Below, in pieces: positions 35,065 through 47,103 of a DNA stretch of 64,000 nt. The notes beneath the pieces were generated by a model. That model saw only the letters and a list, made by a program, of their open reading frames with translations, made no database searches and was not told the origin of the DNA. Every line of letters begins with the position of its first letter. The first letter of the stretch is position 1. The position numbers and the translations under genes were made by a program. This DNA comes from Acipenser ruthenus (taxonomy: Eukaryota; Chordata; Actinopteri; Acipenseriformes; Acipenseridae): the NCBI RefSeq assembly GCF_902713425.1, contig NC_081244.1, positions 6,183,454-6,247,453 of the forward strand, written 5' to 3'.

Positions 35065-35128
35065 AAATTGATAAATAGACTAAAACGTGATTATGCCAGC
35101 GGGACTCAACAGAAAAGAAGGAACTAAT

Positions 35129-35161
<33 letters not shown>

Positions 35162-35476
35162 ACAGACACGCTGAGTCACACACACACACACACCACAGAC
35201 ACGCTGAATCACACACACACACACACACACACACACCACAGACACGCTGAGTCACACACACACACACACCACAGACACGCTGAATCATACACACACACAC
35301 ACACACACACCACAGACACGCTGAGTCACACACACACATACACACACACGCTGAGTCACACACACACACCCACAGACACGCTGAGTCACACACACACACA
35401 CCCACAGACACGCTGAGTCACACACACACACCACAGACACGCTGAGTCACACACACACATACACACACACGCTGAG

Positions 35477-35512
<36 letters not shown>

Positions 35513-38500
35513 ACAGACACGCTGAGTCACACACACACACCCACAGACACGCTGAGTCACACAGAGACTCACACTGCACAGACACGCTCCAAAAAACACA
35601 CTGCCAGAGGCGGCCGGGTGACTCACTCACTGAAAAAAAAATAAAATAATAAGTGTCCTTCTAGAATTATATTGGCAGTAAAAGAACGTGGGAGTCTTTT
35701 CTTATCTTCGGGAGTCTCGTTTCTATTTTTTTTTATATTTCATCCGAACTTTTTGGCTGAAAATGAAAAAAAGAATAACGTTTTCCGTTTGATTTTAGCA
35801 CTATGTGATTGATCATCGACGCTCAATTAAACATTATTTTTAATTTCTTAGCAGACGCCCTTATCCATTATTTTTACATACAATTCCCCATTTATACAGT
35901 TGGGTTTTTACTGGAGCAATCTAGGTAAAGTACCTTGCTCAAGGGTACAGCAGCAGTGTCCCCCACCTGGGATTGAACCCACGACCCTCCGGTCAAGAGT
36001 CCAGAGCCCTGACCACTACTCCACACTGCTGCCTTTATAAGCATCTATAAGATCTTATGTGCCTCACATTATATATAATATCTGCATTTGCTGCTGCATT
36101 TTTACAATATATCAATGCATTACTAATAGGGGTGTGCCGAAATAGTAATAGGGGGTGACTCCCATCCTTCAATTTGAACCCATTAACTTCTCAGCTAACA
36201 CACACAGACAGCGAGGATCGATCCTTCTGAGGGAAAGGGACACATTATATCTGGATAGGTTTCAAGTTTGTATTCACACTGTAGCCGCGGTATGTATTTT
36301 ACAGTCTGTTTTGCCCCGCGGTTTCAATGCTTGGGTGCGTGTTCTGGGATGTTAACGTGTTTTATTTTATTTTCGGTCTGCCAAGGTGTGGTAAATGATG
36401 TACGTTAAAACGTTATCCAGAACTGTTAAACACGCAGTAGCACTGAATTTGGGAAATATTAAAAGAAACTTCATAAATTCAGTGGCAAACGTTTCCACTA
36501 GAAGTCTTTCTCAGCGTCTTCAATAGAAACACTGAAAGAAACTTCATAAATTCAACGGCAAACGTTTCCACTAGAAGTCTTTCTCAGCGTCTTCAATAGA
36601 AACACTGAAAGAAACTTCATAAATTCAATGGCAAACGTTTCCACTAGAAGTCTTTCTCAGCGTCTTCAATAGAAACACTGAAAGAAACTTCATAAATTCA
36701 ACGGCAAGCGTTTCCACTAGAAGTCTTTCTCAGCGTCTTCAATAGAAACACTGAAAGAAACTTCATAAATTCAACGGCAAGCGTTTCCACTAGAAGTCTT
36801 TCTCAGCGTCTTCAATAGAAACACTGAAAGAAACTTCATAAATTCAATGGCAAACGTTTCCACTAGAAGTCTTTCTCAGCGTCTTCAATAGAAACACTGA
36901 AAGAAACTTCATAAATTCAACGGCAAACGTTTCCACTAGAAGTCTCTCTCAGCGTCTTCAATAGAAACACTGAAAGAAACTTCATAAATTCAATGGCAAA
37001 CGTTTCCACTAGAAGTCTTTCTCAGCGTCTTCAATAGAAACACTGAAAGAAACTTCATAAATTCAACGGCAAACGTTTCCACTAGAAGTCTTTCTCAGCG
37101 TCTTCAATAGAAACACTGAAAGAAACTTCATAAATTCAATGGCAAACGTTTCCACTAGAAGTCTTTCTCAGCGTCTTCAATAGAAACACTGAAAGAAACT
37201 TCATAAATTCAACAGCAAGCGTTTCCACTAGAAGTCTTTCTCAGCGTCTTCAACAGAAACACTGAAAGAAACTTCATAAATTCAACGGCAAACGTTTCCA
37301 CTAGAAGTCTTTCTCAGCGTCTTCAATAGAAACACTGAAAGAAACTTCATAAATTCAACGGCAAACGTTTCCACTAGAAGTCTCTCTCAGCGTCTTCAAT
37401 AGAAACACTGAAAGAAACTTCATAAATTCAATGGCAAACGTTTCCACTAGAAGTCTTTCTCAGCGTCTTCAATAGAAACACTGAAAGAAACTTCATAAAT
37501 TCAACGGCAAGCGTTTCCACTAGAAGTCTTTCTCAGCGTCTTCAATAGAAACACTGAAAGAAACTTCATAAATTCAATGACAAACGTTTCCACTGGAAGT
37601 CTTTCTCAGCATCTTCAATAGAAACACTGAAAGAAACTTCATAAATTCAACGGCAAACGTTTCCACTAGAAGTCTTTCTCAGCGTCTTCAATAGAAACAC
37701 TGAAAGAAACTTCATAAATTCAATGACAAACGTTTCCACTGGAAGTCTTTCTCAGCGTCTTCAATAGAAACACTAAAAGAAACTTCATAAATTCAACGGC
37801 AAACGTTTCCACTAGAAGTCTTTCTCAGCGTCTTCAATAGAAACACTGAAAGAAACTTCATAAATTCAATGACAAACGTTTCCACTGGAAGTCTTTCTCA
37901 GCATCTTCAATAGAAACACTGAAAGAAACTTCATAAATTCAACGGCAAACGTTTCCACTAGAAGTCTTTCTCAGCGTCTTCAATAGAAACACTGAAAGAA
38001 ACTTCATAAATTCAATGACAAACGTTTCCACTGGAAGTCTTTCTCAGCATCTTCAATAGAAACACTGAAAGAAACTTCATAAATTCAACGGCAAACGTTT
38101 CCACTAGAAGTCTTTCTCAGCGTCTTCAATAGAAACACTGAAAGAAACTTCATAAATTCAACGGCAAACGTTTCCACTAGAAGTCTTTCTCAGCGTCTTC
38201 AACAGAAACACTGAAAGAAACTTCATAAATTCAACGGCAAACGTTTCCACTAGAAGTCTTTCTCAGCATCTTCAATAGAAACACTGAAAGAAACTTCATA
38301 AATTCAACGGCAAACGTTTCCACTGGAAGTCTTTCTCAGTGTCTTCAATAGAAACACTGAAAGAAACTTCATAAATTCAACGGCAAACGTTTCCACTAGA
38401 AGTCTTTCTCAGCGTCTTCAACAGAAACACTGAAAGAAACTTCATAAATTCAACGGCAAACGTTTCCACTAGAAGTCTTTCTCAGCATCTTCAATAGAAA

Positions 38501-41500
38501 CACTGAAAGAAACTTCATAAATTCAACGGCAAACGTTTCCACTAGAAGTCTTTCTCAGCGTCTTCAATAGAAACACTGAAAGAAACTTCATAAATTCAAT
38601 GACAAACGTTTCCACTGGAAGTCTTTCTCAGCGTCTTCAATAGAAACACTAAAAGAAACTTCATAAATTCAACGGCAAACGTTTCCACTAGAAGTCTTTC
38701 TCAGCGTCTTCAATAGAAACACTGAAAGAAACTTCATAAATTCAATGACAAACGTTTCCACTGGAAGTCTTTCTCAGCATCTTCAATAGAAACACTGAAA
38801 GAAACTTCATAAATTCAACGGCAAACGTTTCCACTAGAAGTCTTTCTCAGCGTCTTCAATAGAAACACTGAAAGAAACTTCATAAATTCAATGACAAACG
38901 TTTCCACTGGAAGTCTTTCTCAGCATCTTCAATAGAAACACTGAAAGAAACTTCATAAATTCAATGACAAGCGTTTCCACTAGAAGTCTTTCTCAGCGTC
39001 TTCAATAGAAACACTGAAAGAAACTTCATAAATTCAACGGCAAACGTTTCCACTAGAAGTCTTTCTCAGCGTCTTCAACAGAAACACTGAAAGAAACTTC
39101 ATAAATTCAACGGCAAACGTTTCCACTAGAAGTCTTTCTCAGCATCTTCAATAGAAACACTGAAAGAAACTTCATAAATTCAACGGCAAACGTTTCCACT
39201 GGAAGTCTTTCTCAGTGTCTTCAATAGAAACACTGAAAGAAACTTCATAAATTCAACGGCAAACGTTTCCACTAGAAGTCTTTCTCAGCGTCTTCAACAG
39301 AAACACTGAAAGAAACTTCATAAATTCAACGGCAAACGTTTCCACTAGAAGTCTTTCTCAGCATCTTCAATAGAAACACTGAAAGAAACTTCATAAATTC
39401 AACGGCAAACGTTTCCACTAGAAGTCTTTCTCAGCGTCTTCAATAGAAACACTGAAAGAAACTTCATAAATTCAATGACAAACGTTTCCACTGGAAGTCT
39501 TTCTCAGCGTCTTCAATAGAAACACTAAAAGAAACTTCATAAATTCAACGGCAAACGTTTCCACTAGAAGTCTTTCTCAGCGTCTTCAATAGAAACACTG
39601 AAAGAAACTTCATAAATTCAATGACAAACGTTTCCACTGGAAGTCTTTCTCAGCATCTTCAATAGAAACACTGAAAGAAACTTCATAAATTCAACGGCAA
39701 ACGTTTCCACTAGAAGTCTTTCTCAGCGTCTTCAATAGAAACACTGAAAGAAACTTCATAAATTCAATGACAAACGTTTCCACTGGAAGTCTTTCTCAGC
39801 ATCTTCAATAGAAACACTGAAAGAAACTTCATAAATTCAACGGCAAACGTTTCCACTAGAAGTCTTTCTCAGCGTCTTCAATAGAAACACTGAAAGAAAC
39901 TTCATAAATTCAACGGCAAACGTTTCCACTAGAAGTCTTTCTCAGCGTCTTCAACAGAAACACTGAAAGAAACTTCATAAATTCAACGGCAAACGTTTCC
40001 ACTAGAAGTCTTTCTCAGCATCTTCAATAGAAACACTGAAAGAAACTTCATAAATTCAACGGCAAACGTTTCCACTGGAAGTCTTTCTCAGTGTCTTCAA
40101 TAGAAACACTGAAAGAAACTTCATAAATTCAACGGCAAACGTTTCCACTAGAAGTCTTTCTCAGCGTCTTCAACAGAAACACTGAAAGAAACTTCATAAA
40201 TTCAACGGCAAACGTTTCCACTAGAAGTCTTTCTCAGCATCTTCAATAGAAACACTGAAAGAAACTTCATAAATTCAACGGCAAACGTTTCCACTAGAAG
40301 TCTTTCTCAGCGTCTTCAATAGAAACACTGAAAGAAACTTCATAAATTCAACGGCAAACGTTTCCACTAGAAGTCTTTCTCAGCATCTTCAATAGAAACA
40401 CTGAAAGAAACTTCATAAATTCAACGGCAAACGTTTCCACTAGAAGTCTTTCTCAGCGTCTTCAATAGAAACACTGAAAGAAACTTCATAAATTCAATGG
40501 CAAACGTTTCCACTAGAAGTCTTTCTCAGCGTCTTCAACAGAAACACTGAAAGAAACTTCATAAATTCAATGACAAGCGTTTCCACTAGAAGTCTTTCTC
40601 AGCGTCTTCAACAGAAACACTGAAAGAAACTTCATAAATTCAATGACAAACGTTTCCACTAGAAGTCTTTCTCAGCGTCTTCAATAGAAACACTGAAAGA
40701 AACTTCATAAATTCAATGACAAGCGTTTCCACTAGAAGTCTTTCTCAGCGTCTTCAATAGAAACACTGAAAGAAACTTCATAAATTTAACGGCAAGCGTT
40801 TCCACTAGAAGTCTTTCTCAGCGTCTTCAATAGAAACACTGAAAGAAACTTCATAAATTCAATGACAAGCGTTTCCACTAGAAGTCTTTCTCAGCGTCTT
40901 CAATAGAAACACTGAAAGAAACTTCATAAATTCAATGACAAGCGTTTCCACTAGAAGTCTTTCTCAGCGTCTTCAATAGAAACACTGAAAGAAACTTCAT
41001 AAATTCAACGGCAAGCGTTTCCACTAGAAGTCTTTCTCAGCGTCTTCAACAGAAACACTGAAAGAAACTTCATAAATTCAACGGCAAGCGTTTCCACTAG
41101 AAGTCTTTCTCAGCGTCTTCAATAGAAACACTGAAAGAAACTTCATAAATTCAACGGCAAACGTTTCCACTAGAAGTCTTTCTCAGCATCTTCAATAGAA
41201 ACACTGAAAGAAACTTCATAAATTCAACGGCAAACGTTTCCACTAGAAGTCTTTCTCAGCGTCTTCAATAGAAACACTGAAAGAAACTTCATAAATTCAA
41301 TGGCAAACGTTTCCACTAGAAGTCTTTCTCAGCGTCTTCAACAGAAACACTGAAAGAAACTTCATAAATTCAATGACAAGCGTTTCCACTAGAAGTCTTT
41401 CTCAGCGTCTTCAACAGAAACACTGAAAGAAACTTCATAAATTCAATGACAAACGTTTCCACTAGAAGTCTTTCTCAGCGTCTTCAATAGAAACACTGAA

Positions 41501-44500
41501 AGAAACTTCATAAATTCAATGACAAGCGTTTCCACTAGAAGTCTTTCTCAGCGTCTTCAATAGAAACACTGAAAGAAACTTCATAAATTCAACGGCAAGC
41601 GTTTCCACTAGAAGTCTTTCTCAGCGTCTTCAATAGAAACACTGAAAGAAACTTCATAAATTCAATGACAAGCGTTTCCACTAGAAGTCTTTCTCAGCGT
41701 CTTCAATAGAAACACTGAAAGAAACTTCATAAATTCAATGACAAGCGTTTCCACTAGAAGTCTTTCTCAGCGTCTTCAATAGAAACACTGAAAGAAACTT
41801 CATAAATTCAACGGCAAACGTTTCCACTAGAAGTCTTTCTCAGCGTCTTCAATAGAAACACTGAAAGAAACGTCATAAATTCAATGACAAGCGTTTCCAC
41901 TAGAAGTCTTTCTCAGCGTCTTCAATAGAAACACTGAAAGAAACTTCATAAATTCAATGACAAGCGTTTCCACTAGAAGTCTTTCTCAGCGTCTTCAACA
42001 GAAACACTGAAAGAAACTTCATAAATTCAATGACAAACGTTTCCACTAGAAGTCTTTCTCAGCGTCTTCAATAGAAACACTGAAAGAAACTTCATAAATT
42101 CAATGACAAGCGTTTCCACTAGAAGTCTTTCTCAGCGTCTTCAATAGAAACACTGAAAGAAACTTCATAAATTCAACGGCAAGCGTTTCCACTAGAAGTC
42201 TTTCTCAGCGTCTTCAATAGAAACACTGAAAGAAACTTCATAAATTCAATGGCAAGCGTTTCCACTAGAAGTCTTTCTCAGCGTCTTCAATAGAAACACT
42301 GAAAGAAACTTCATAAATTCAATGGCAAACGTTTCCACTAGAAGTCTTTCTCAGCGTCTTCAATAGAAACACTGAAAGAAACTTCATAAATTCAACGGCA
42401 AGCGTTTCCACTAGAAGTCTTTCTCAGCGTCTTCAATAGAAACACTGAAAGAAACTTCATAAATTCAATGACAAGCGTTTCCACTAGAAGTCTCTCTCAG
42501 CGTCTTCAACAGAAACACTAGTTAGAGTTCTAGTCAAAAGGTTTTAAATGCGTGTATAATGAAAAAAACAAAATAAACAAGTGACTATTTTAAGACTATT
42601 TAAATATTGCTTTTATTTTAGCGAGGGATACAAATAAAATAAAATAAACAAAAACACCTCGCAAACGCAGCCAGGCGGGCAGGTAACCAGTTAACCTGGA
42701 TACGCAGATATCAGATAAGACTTTTTATTTTATTTATTTTTTTTTTTAAAATAAAGCCAGACTCGTATTGATCAGGCCGTGGAGGAGGCCCTCGTCTCCG
42801 TGGCAACAGCACGCACAGGCTCCCAGGAAGCCATGGCAACCTGGAGTGTTCCAAACCCTTAATTAGCCGTACAGCTGCGGGGCTAGCAGCTTCTGTGTGC
42901 TCATACTTACATATAATCTATTATAACGACCCCCACCTCGAGTCCTCGTCTTAATGGCTTAATGCAATTTACTTAGAAATAATAACCTAATGCGCTGTTA
43001 ATGCTGTACGCCCCCAGGACTACGTCACTGATATAAACACCAGCGAGGTATGAGAAAGCGTATTAAAAAAACAGGGTAAACTAATCCTTATGCAAGTTTC
43101 CCATAGTAAAAGCATAGCACAGTGTAATAAAATCAATAAATAAAAAAAACATGGGTATGGTAACTGCACAGATTCAATTCTTCAAACACAAATGTCTATA
43201 TAATATATAGCACTAGACCCTGATATTGATGCGATCCAGCCCTCTGAAATGTCTTTATAATATACAGCGCTAGACCCTGATATTGATGCGATCCAGCCCT
43301 CTGAAATGTCTTTATAATATATAGCACTAGACCCTGATATCGATGCGATCCAGCCCTCTGAAATGTCTTTATAATATATAGCACTAGACCCTGATATCGA
43401 TGCGATCCAGCCCTCTGAAATGTCTTTATAATATACAGCACTAGACCCTGATATTGATGCCATCCAGCCCTCTGAAATGTCTTTATAATATATAGCACTA
43501 GACCCTGATATTGATGCGATCCAGCCCTCTGAAATGTCTTTATAATATATAGCACTAGACCCTGATATTGATGCGATCCAGCCCTCTGAAATGTCTTTAT
43601 AATATATAGCACTAGACCCTGATATTGATGCGATCCAGCCCTCTGAAATGTCTTTATAATATATAGCACTAGACCCTGATATTGATGCGATCCAGCCCTC
43701 TGAAATGTCTTTATAATATACAGAGCTAGACCCTGATATTGATGCGATCCAGCCCTCTGAAATGTCTTTATAATATACAGCACTAGACCCTGATATTGAT
43801 GCGATCCAGCCCTCTGAAATGTCTTTATAATATATAGCACTAGACCCTGATATTGATGCGATCCAGCCCTCTGAAATGTCTTTATAATATACAGCACTAG
43901 ACCCTGATATTGATGCGATCCAGCCCTCTGAAATGTCTTTATAATATATAGCACTAGACCCTGATATTGATGCGATCCAGCCCTCTGAAATGTCTTTATA
44001 ATATACAGCACTAGACCCTGATATTGATGTGATCCAGCCCTCTGAAATGTCTTTATAATATATAGCACTAGACCCTGATATTGATGCGATCCAGCCCTCT
44101 GAAATGTCTTTATAATATATAGCACTAGACCCTGATATTGATGCGATCCAGCCCTCTGAAATGTCTTTATAATATACAGCACTAGACCCTGATATTGATG
44201 CGATCCAGCCCTCTGAAATGTCTTTATAATATACAGCACTAGACCCTGATATTGATGCGATCCAGCCCTCTGAAATGTCTTTATAATATATAGCACTAGA
44301 CCCTGATATTGATGCGATCCAGCCCTCTGAAATGTCTTTATAATATACAGCACTAGACCCTGATATTGATGTGATCCAGCCCTCTGAAATGTCTTTATAA
44401 TATATAGCAGACAAAATCATGAATTGACACAAACCAACGACATCAGAAGGCGTCTGACAAACCTACTTAGGCTAGAACCGTTAATAAATATTTTTAATGT

Positions 44501-46079
44501 TTGGGTGATCAGTTCTTAACTTCTCTCTCTCTCTTCCTCTACCCTATCTGTCTCTCCTCCTCCTTATACCCTCCACACCTTGTGTCTCTCCTCGCTTCCC
44601 TGCCTCACACCTCTCTCCTTTACCCTACCCTGCCCTCCCCTCCTCTCCCCGTCCCTCTGTCTCTCTCTCTCTCTCTCAGCCGGTGAACCAAGGCGGTCAA
44701 CACCACGTCTCTTGGAGCCGCGATGATCCGACCGCGGCGCGCCGTTTCCGAAGGGACCTGCGAGACTCCCTGCCCCCCCTCCCCTACGAGGCCGAGATGA
44801 TGATGATGGCGTACCCCCCCTCCTCTTCCGACACCCCCAGCGAGGTCTACTACCAGCCGGGGGACGGGGGACGGAGAGGACGAGTCCAGCAGGACGACCA
44901 GCGACTGGGTCAGGCTCTGCAGCAGCTGGTGGAGGACGGTCGGAGGAGAGACCAGGAGGCTGTCTATCTCGCTGGCTTGCTCCGGCTCCTGACCCCCCAG
45001 GCAGGGCCCGATGTCTACCCCGGGGCCCAGCAGAGGCCCCCCAAAGCCGAGGAGGCTGGCTTGGCACCAGGAGTCGATTTCCAGGGTCCCTTCCCGCCCG
45101 ATTATGACGACACCAGCATGGTGAAGCCCCAGAGAGGGTGGCTGAACCTCCAGAACCTCCAGAACCTCCAGAACCTGATGGATCCCCAGCTTGCCCAGGC
45201 GCTGATGAACCGATACAGGCAGGAGAAGCTCTATGAGGCCGGTCTCTCCCCACCGCCAGCCTCCAGACTCGAGCTTCAAGAGGCAGCAGCCGAGGCAGAG
45301 GGGGAGGCAGAAAGGGAGGCGGACGAGGAAGTCTTGAGGTAAGGGGAGCTGTCGGACTCAACTCTCGACAGAGATTGGGTGTAGCTGTGTGTGTATGTTA
45401 TTATTATTATTATTATTATTATTTATTTATTAGCAAACACCCTTATCCAGGTGTGACTTACAATTGTTACAAGATATCACATTATTTTTACATACAATTA
45501 TATACAGTTGGGTTTTTACTAGAGCAATCTAGGTAAAGTACCTTGCTCAAGGGTACAGCAGCAGTGTCCCCCCACCTGGGATTGAACCCACGACCCTCCG
45601 GTCAAGAGTCCAGAGCCCTAACCACTACTCCACACTGCTGCCCTAATGTATGTATGCGTTATGTCTAAACATTGCGTGTCATTGTGGGTGTATAGTTATA
45701 GTTTGGAGTTATTTAATGGAGTTTTTTAAAACCTTTCCGTTCTGTCCGCAGGTACCTGGTGGGGCAGATCCTGTCCACCGCGGGCAGCGAGGGGGGTCCG
45801 CAGCCCCCGGTCCGGCTGTCGGAGAGCCAATCGGGGCTCAGGCGCTCCCGCCGGTCACTGGACGACGGAGCGAGCAACCCCGAAGAGGAGAACCTGCTGC
45901 GGGTCAAGCGAATTGACGAGGCGGGGATGAGAGACGCGATTCAGGGGCTGCAGCGCATAAAGGGGGTCGATATCAAGCCACAGCAACAACAGGCGGGGAA
46001 GCAAGCGAGGAAACGCCGCTACGCTGCGTACGACACAGACGAGCTGGCGGAAAGGATCTTAAAATATCTGCCGGATTAA
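31551..46079 (+). CDS. pcsk1n: ProSAAS (proprotein convertase 1 inhibitor precursor), complete
   Basis: Secretory-granule precursor that inhibits prohormone convertase 1/3 and yields peptides in neurons and endocrine cells. Exons 31551-31631, 44680-45338, 45752-46079 join in frame: 355 residues against 260 in human. The ATG lies one base after an acceptor-like CTACAG, so a 5'-UTR exon is likely upstream. Seen: signal peptide (hydrophobic 8-22, CK at 26-27, then PVNQ as human ARPVK); RFRR at 49-52 as in human; VLRYLVGQIL (about 245-254, human LLRYLLGRIL); the inhibitory LLRVKR at 295-300, identical to mammals. Unlike human, a long tail follows with RKRR at 333-336 and a 19-residue end peptide YAAYDTDELAERILKYLPD. 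Exon 2 has a 9-bp coding repeat (LQN, 45148-45180). Intron 1 is 13 kb and largely satellite. AATAAA at 46270-46275. Confidence 0.94.
31755..32092. repeat. Mixed microsatellites in PCSK1N intron 1
   Basis: (GT)n at 31769-31788, (GATA)n at 31806-31822, (CT)n at 31860-31896, (TATC)n at 31930-31953 and (CA)n at 31991-32029. Confidence 0.9.
32180..33150 (+). repeat. GT-rich composite minisatellite, almost 1 kb
   Basis: Blocks of GATATAGGGAGGTGTCTG or GACATAGGGAGGTATCTG alternate with (TG)n runs. From 32700 to 33060 a longer block of about 110 bp, with GATGGAGGGAGGTGTCTG and GATATAGGGAGCTCTG, is repeated 3-4 times. It ends in a pure (GT)n run at 33100-33148. Non-coding, in PCSK1N intron 1. Confidence 0.92.
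33376..33418 (+). repeat. (AAT)n microsatellite
   Basis: Uninterrupted AAT repeats in PCSK1N intron 1. The next 300 bp (33419-33735) hold nothing recognisable. Confidence 0.95.
33736..34530 (+). repeat. 800-bp polypyrimidine (CTCCT)n tract
   Basis: Nearly pure C/T on the plus strand with nested repeats of CTCCTCTCC, CCCCTCTCC and CTTCTCTCC. Prone to triplex formation and slippage. It sits in PCSK1N intron 1 far from any splice site. Confidence 0.95.
34531..34990. other. PCSK1N intron 1: short unique stretch and (GA)n tract
   Basis: Holds GCCATGGCAAC (RFX half-site-like, 34576-34586), (GA)n runs at 34617-34650 and 34826-34880, and a poly-A at 34975-34988. Confidence 0.75.
34991..35580 (-). 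repeat. (CA)n tracts with 30-60 bp units containing a GACACGCTGAGTCAC block
   Basis: About 12 copies of CAGACACGCTGAGTCACA separated by (CA)n of varying length between 35160 and 35570. Simple (CA)n lies at 34998-35058 and 35132-35160. Confidence 0.93.
35581..35840. other. PCSK1N intron 1: unique spacer
   Basis: AT-rich with no recognised feature. Confidence 0.7.
35841..36033 (-). mobile_element. tRNA-derived SINE, family A, internal deletion
   Basis: Compared with its relatives, about 35 bp between the tail CTTATCC and the body TTATTTTTACATACAATT are missing, removing the GCGACTTACAATTG block. Head and box B are intact. Confidence 0.9.
36034..36460. other. PCSK1N intron 1: unique spacer before the big satellite
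   Basis: AT-rich, no supported exon. An open frame at 36155-36355 has no recognisable similarity. Confidence 0.65.
36461..42522 (-). repeat. 73-bp satellite, main array (about 83 copies) with higher-order repeats
   Basis: Inverted orientation of the 73-bp unit over 6 kb. Rare variants mark longer periods: CACTAAAAG starts at 37771, 38647 and 39523, and the CTCAGTGTCTTC variant falls at 38340, 39216 and 40092, all 876 bp apart (12 x 73). In the right part CTTCAACAG variants at 40536/41339 and 40609/41412 are 803 bp apart (11 x 73). Copies differ by few bases, so expansion is recent. It lies wholly inside PCSK1N intron 1. Confidence 0.98.
42523..43190. promoter_or_regulatory. Unique island between two satellites; candidate intronic enhancer
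   Basis: The only sizeable non-repetitive stretch of right-hand PCSK1N intron 1. Seen: RFX X-box-like GTCTCCGTGGCAAC (42794-42807) and GAAGCCATGGCAAC (42827-42840), homeodomain-type TTAATTAG (42859-42866), E-box CAGCTG (42872-42877) and a CRE-like TACGTCAC (about 43021-43028). Function is inferred from motif clustering only. Confidence 0.4.
43196..44408 (-). repeat. 57-bp satellite, array 1 (about 21 copies)
   Basis: The unit holds CACTAGACCCTGATATTGAT and CCAGCCCTCTGAAATGTC with an exact 57-bp period. Because 57 is 19 codons, the minus strand keeps a frame of 19-residue repeats (YYKDISEGWIASISGSS) open over 400 codons. No start context, splice signal or family similarity supports a protein. 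It lies in PCSK1N intron 1. Confidence 0.97.
44521..44679 (+). repeat. Polypyrimidine tract before PCSK1N exon 2
   Basis: About 160 bp of C/T-rich sequence running into the acceptor CTCTCAG at 44673-44679. Confidence 0.85.
45399..45643 (-). mobile_element. tRNA-derived SINE, family A
   Basis: Near full-length copy filling most of PCSK1N intron 2 (45339-45751). The tail reads AAGTCACACCTGGATAAGGG, slightly changed. Box B is intact. Confidence 0.92.
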
Positions 46080-46780
46080 AAAATATATATATATATATTT
46101 GAAAATATAAGAAATGATAATAATTAATAATCGCATTTAAATTAAACTTACTTATAGGTAAAACCTGTCTAGACACACATTGTATAACTGTATGTCGCTA
46201 TGACGTGAAATTGAAACAGCAAAATGTGATCAATATTGACCAAACCCCTTCAAAATACATTTCAGGTTTAATAAAATCAAATAAAATAAATGCTCGACCC
46301 AGCGTTGATAAGAAACGTCGGTCAGTATCGAAGCGTTATAAAACGCGGCACTGCCTTTCAAAACAAGCGCCCTGCAAATTAAAACCCGCGACTCTCAAGA
46401 TAAACAAGCCCAATCCCGTTTATTATAAAAGGATTTGGCAACGGTGGTTATACTTTTGAAACACGTTGACGAAATTTTTAATCGGGCGTCACAGGTCATA
46501 CGGTTTTTTTTTTTAAAACAGTAAGGCTTTGGGTTTTGTTGAAATGGTTTAACCCCTTCCATATAAACACGAATCGAAAAACGACGACTTTATGACTTGT
46601 CACACGCACCAACGTTTCATAAAAAAAAACACAGAAAAAACGTGTTTTTTTTCGCACTTATATTAAATCACAGGTTTTACCTCTACTGTAAGAACTCAGA
46701 AATATCGAGCAAGTTTAATTCTATCTAACGAAATAAATCGATGAATCTCACTTGTGGAAGTTCCCTGTTCAGCCACAAAC

Positions 46781-46864
<84 letters not shown>

Positions 46865-47100
46865 CTCTCTCTCTCTCTCCCCCTCCGATTTCTTCGATCA
46901 CTCTATTCTGTGTTCATGTTGTTGAAACAAAGAAAATACAATTATACATGTCAGTTGTGGCTTTTGTGCATTATGTGAATATCAGAAAAAAGTATACAAA
47001 TATTTTCTCGCTGAACTATATATATATATTTAATATATAATACATGGATGAAGGCTGTATTTGCATCCTGAGCCATTAAAAAAACGTGATAATGACTCAG
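46080..47100. other. PCSK1N 3' UTR and flank
   Basis: AT-rich with AATAAA signals at 46270-46289, a (CT)n tract at 46780-46879 and TA tracts at 46084-46098 and 47017-47035. No second gene is recognised. Confidence 0.7.
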
Positions 47101-47103
47101 GAG

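Noticed and set aside
43182-44432. 416-codon minus-strand frame with 19-residue repeats
   Set aside because: A 57-bp period keeps any stop-free frame open; a second frame is also open and no splice or start context supports a protein. Kept only as a low-probability finding for the array by SSR4.
44564-45361. 265-codon Pro/Arg-rich frame antisense to PCSK1N exon 2
   Set aside because: Shadow of the GC-rich proSAAS exon on the other strand; no family similarity.
46205-46459. 84-codon Lys-rich frame after PCSK1N
   Set aside because: AT-rich 3' UTR sequence; no similarity and no splice signals.
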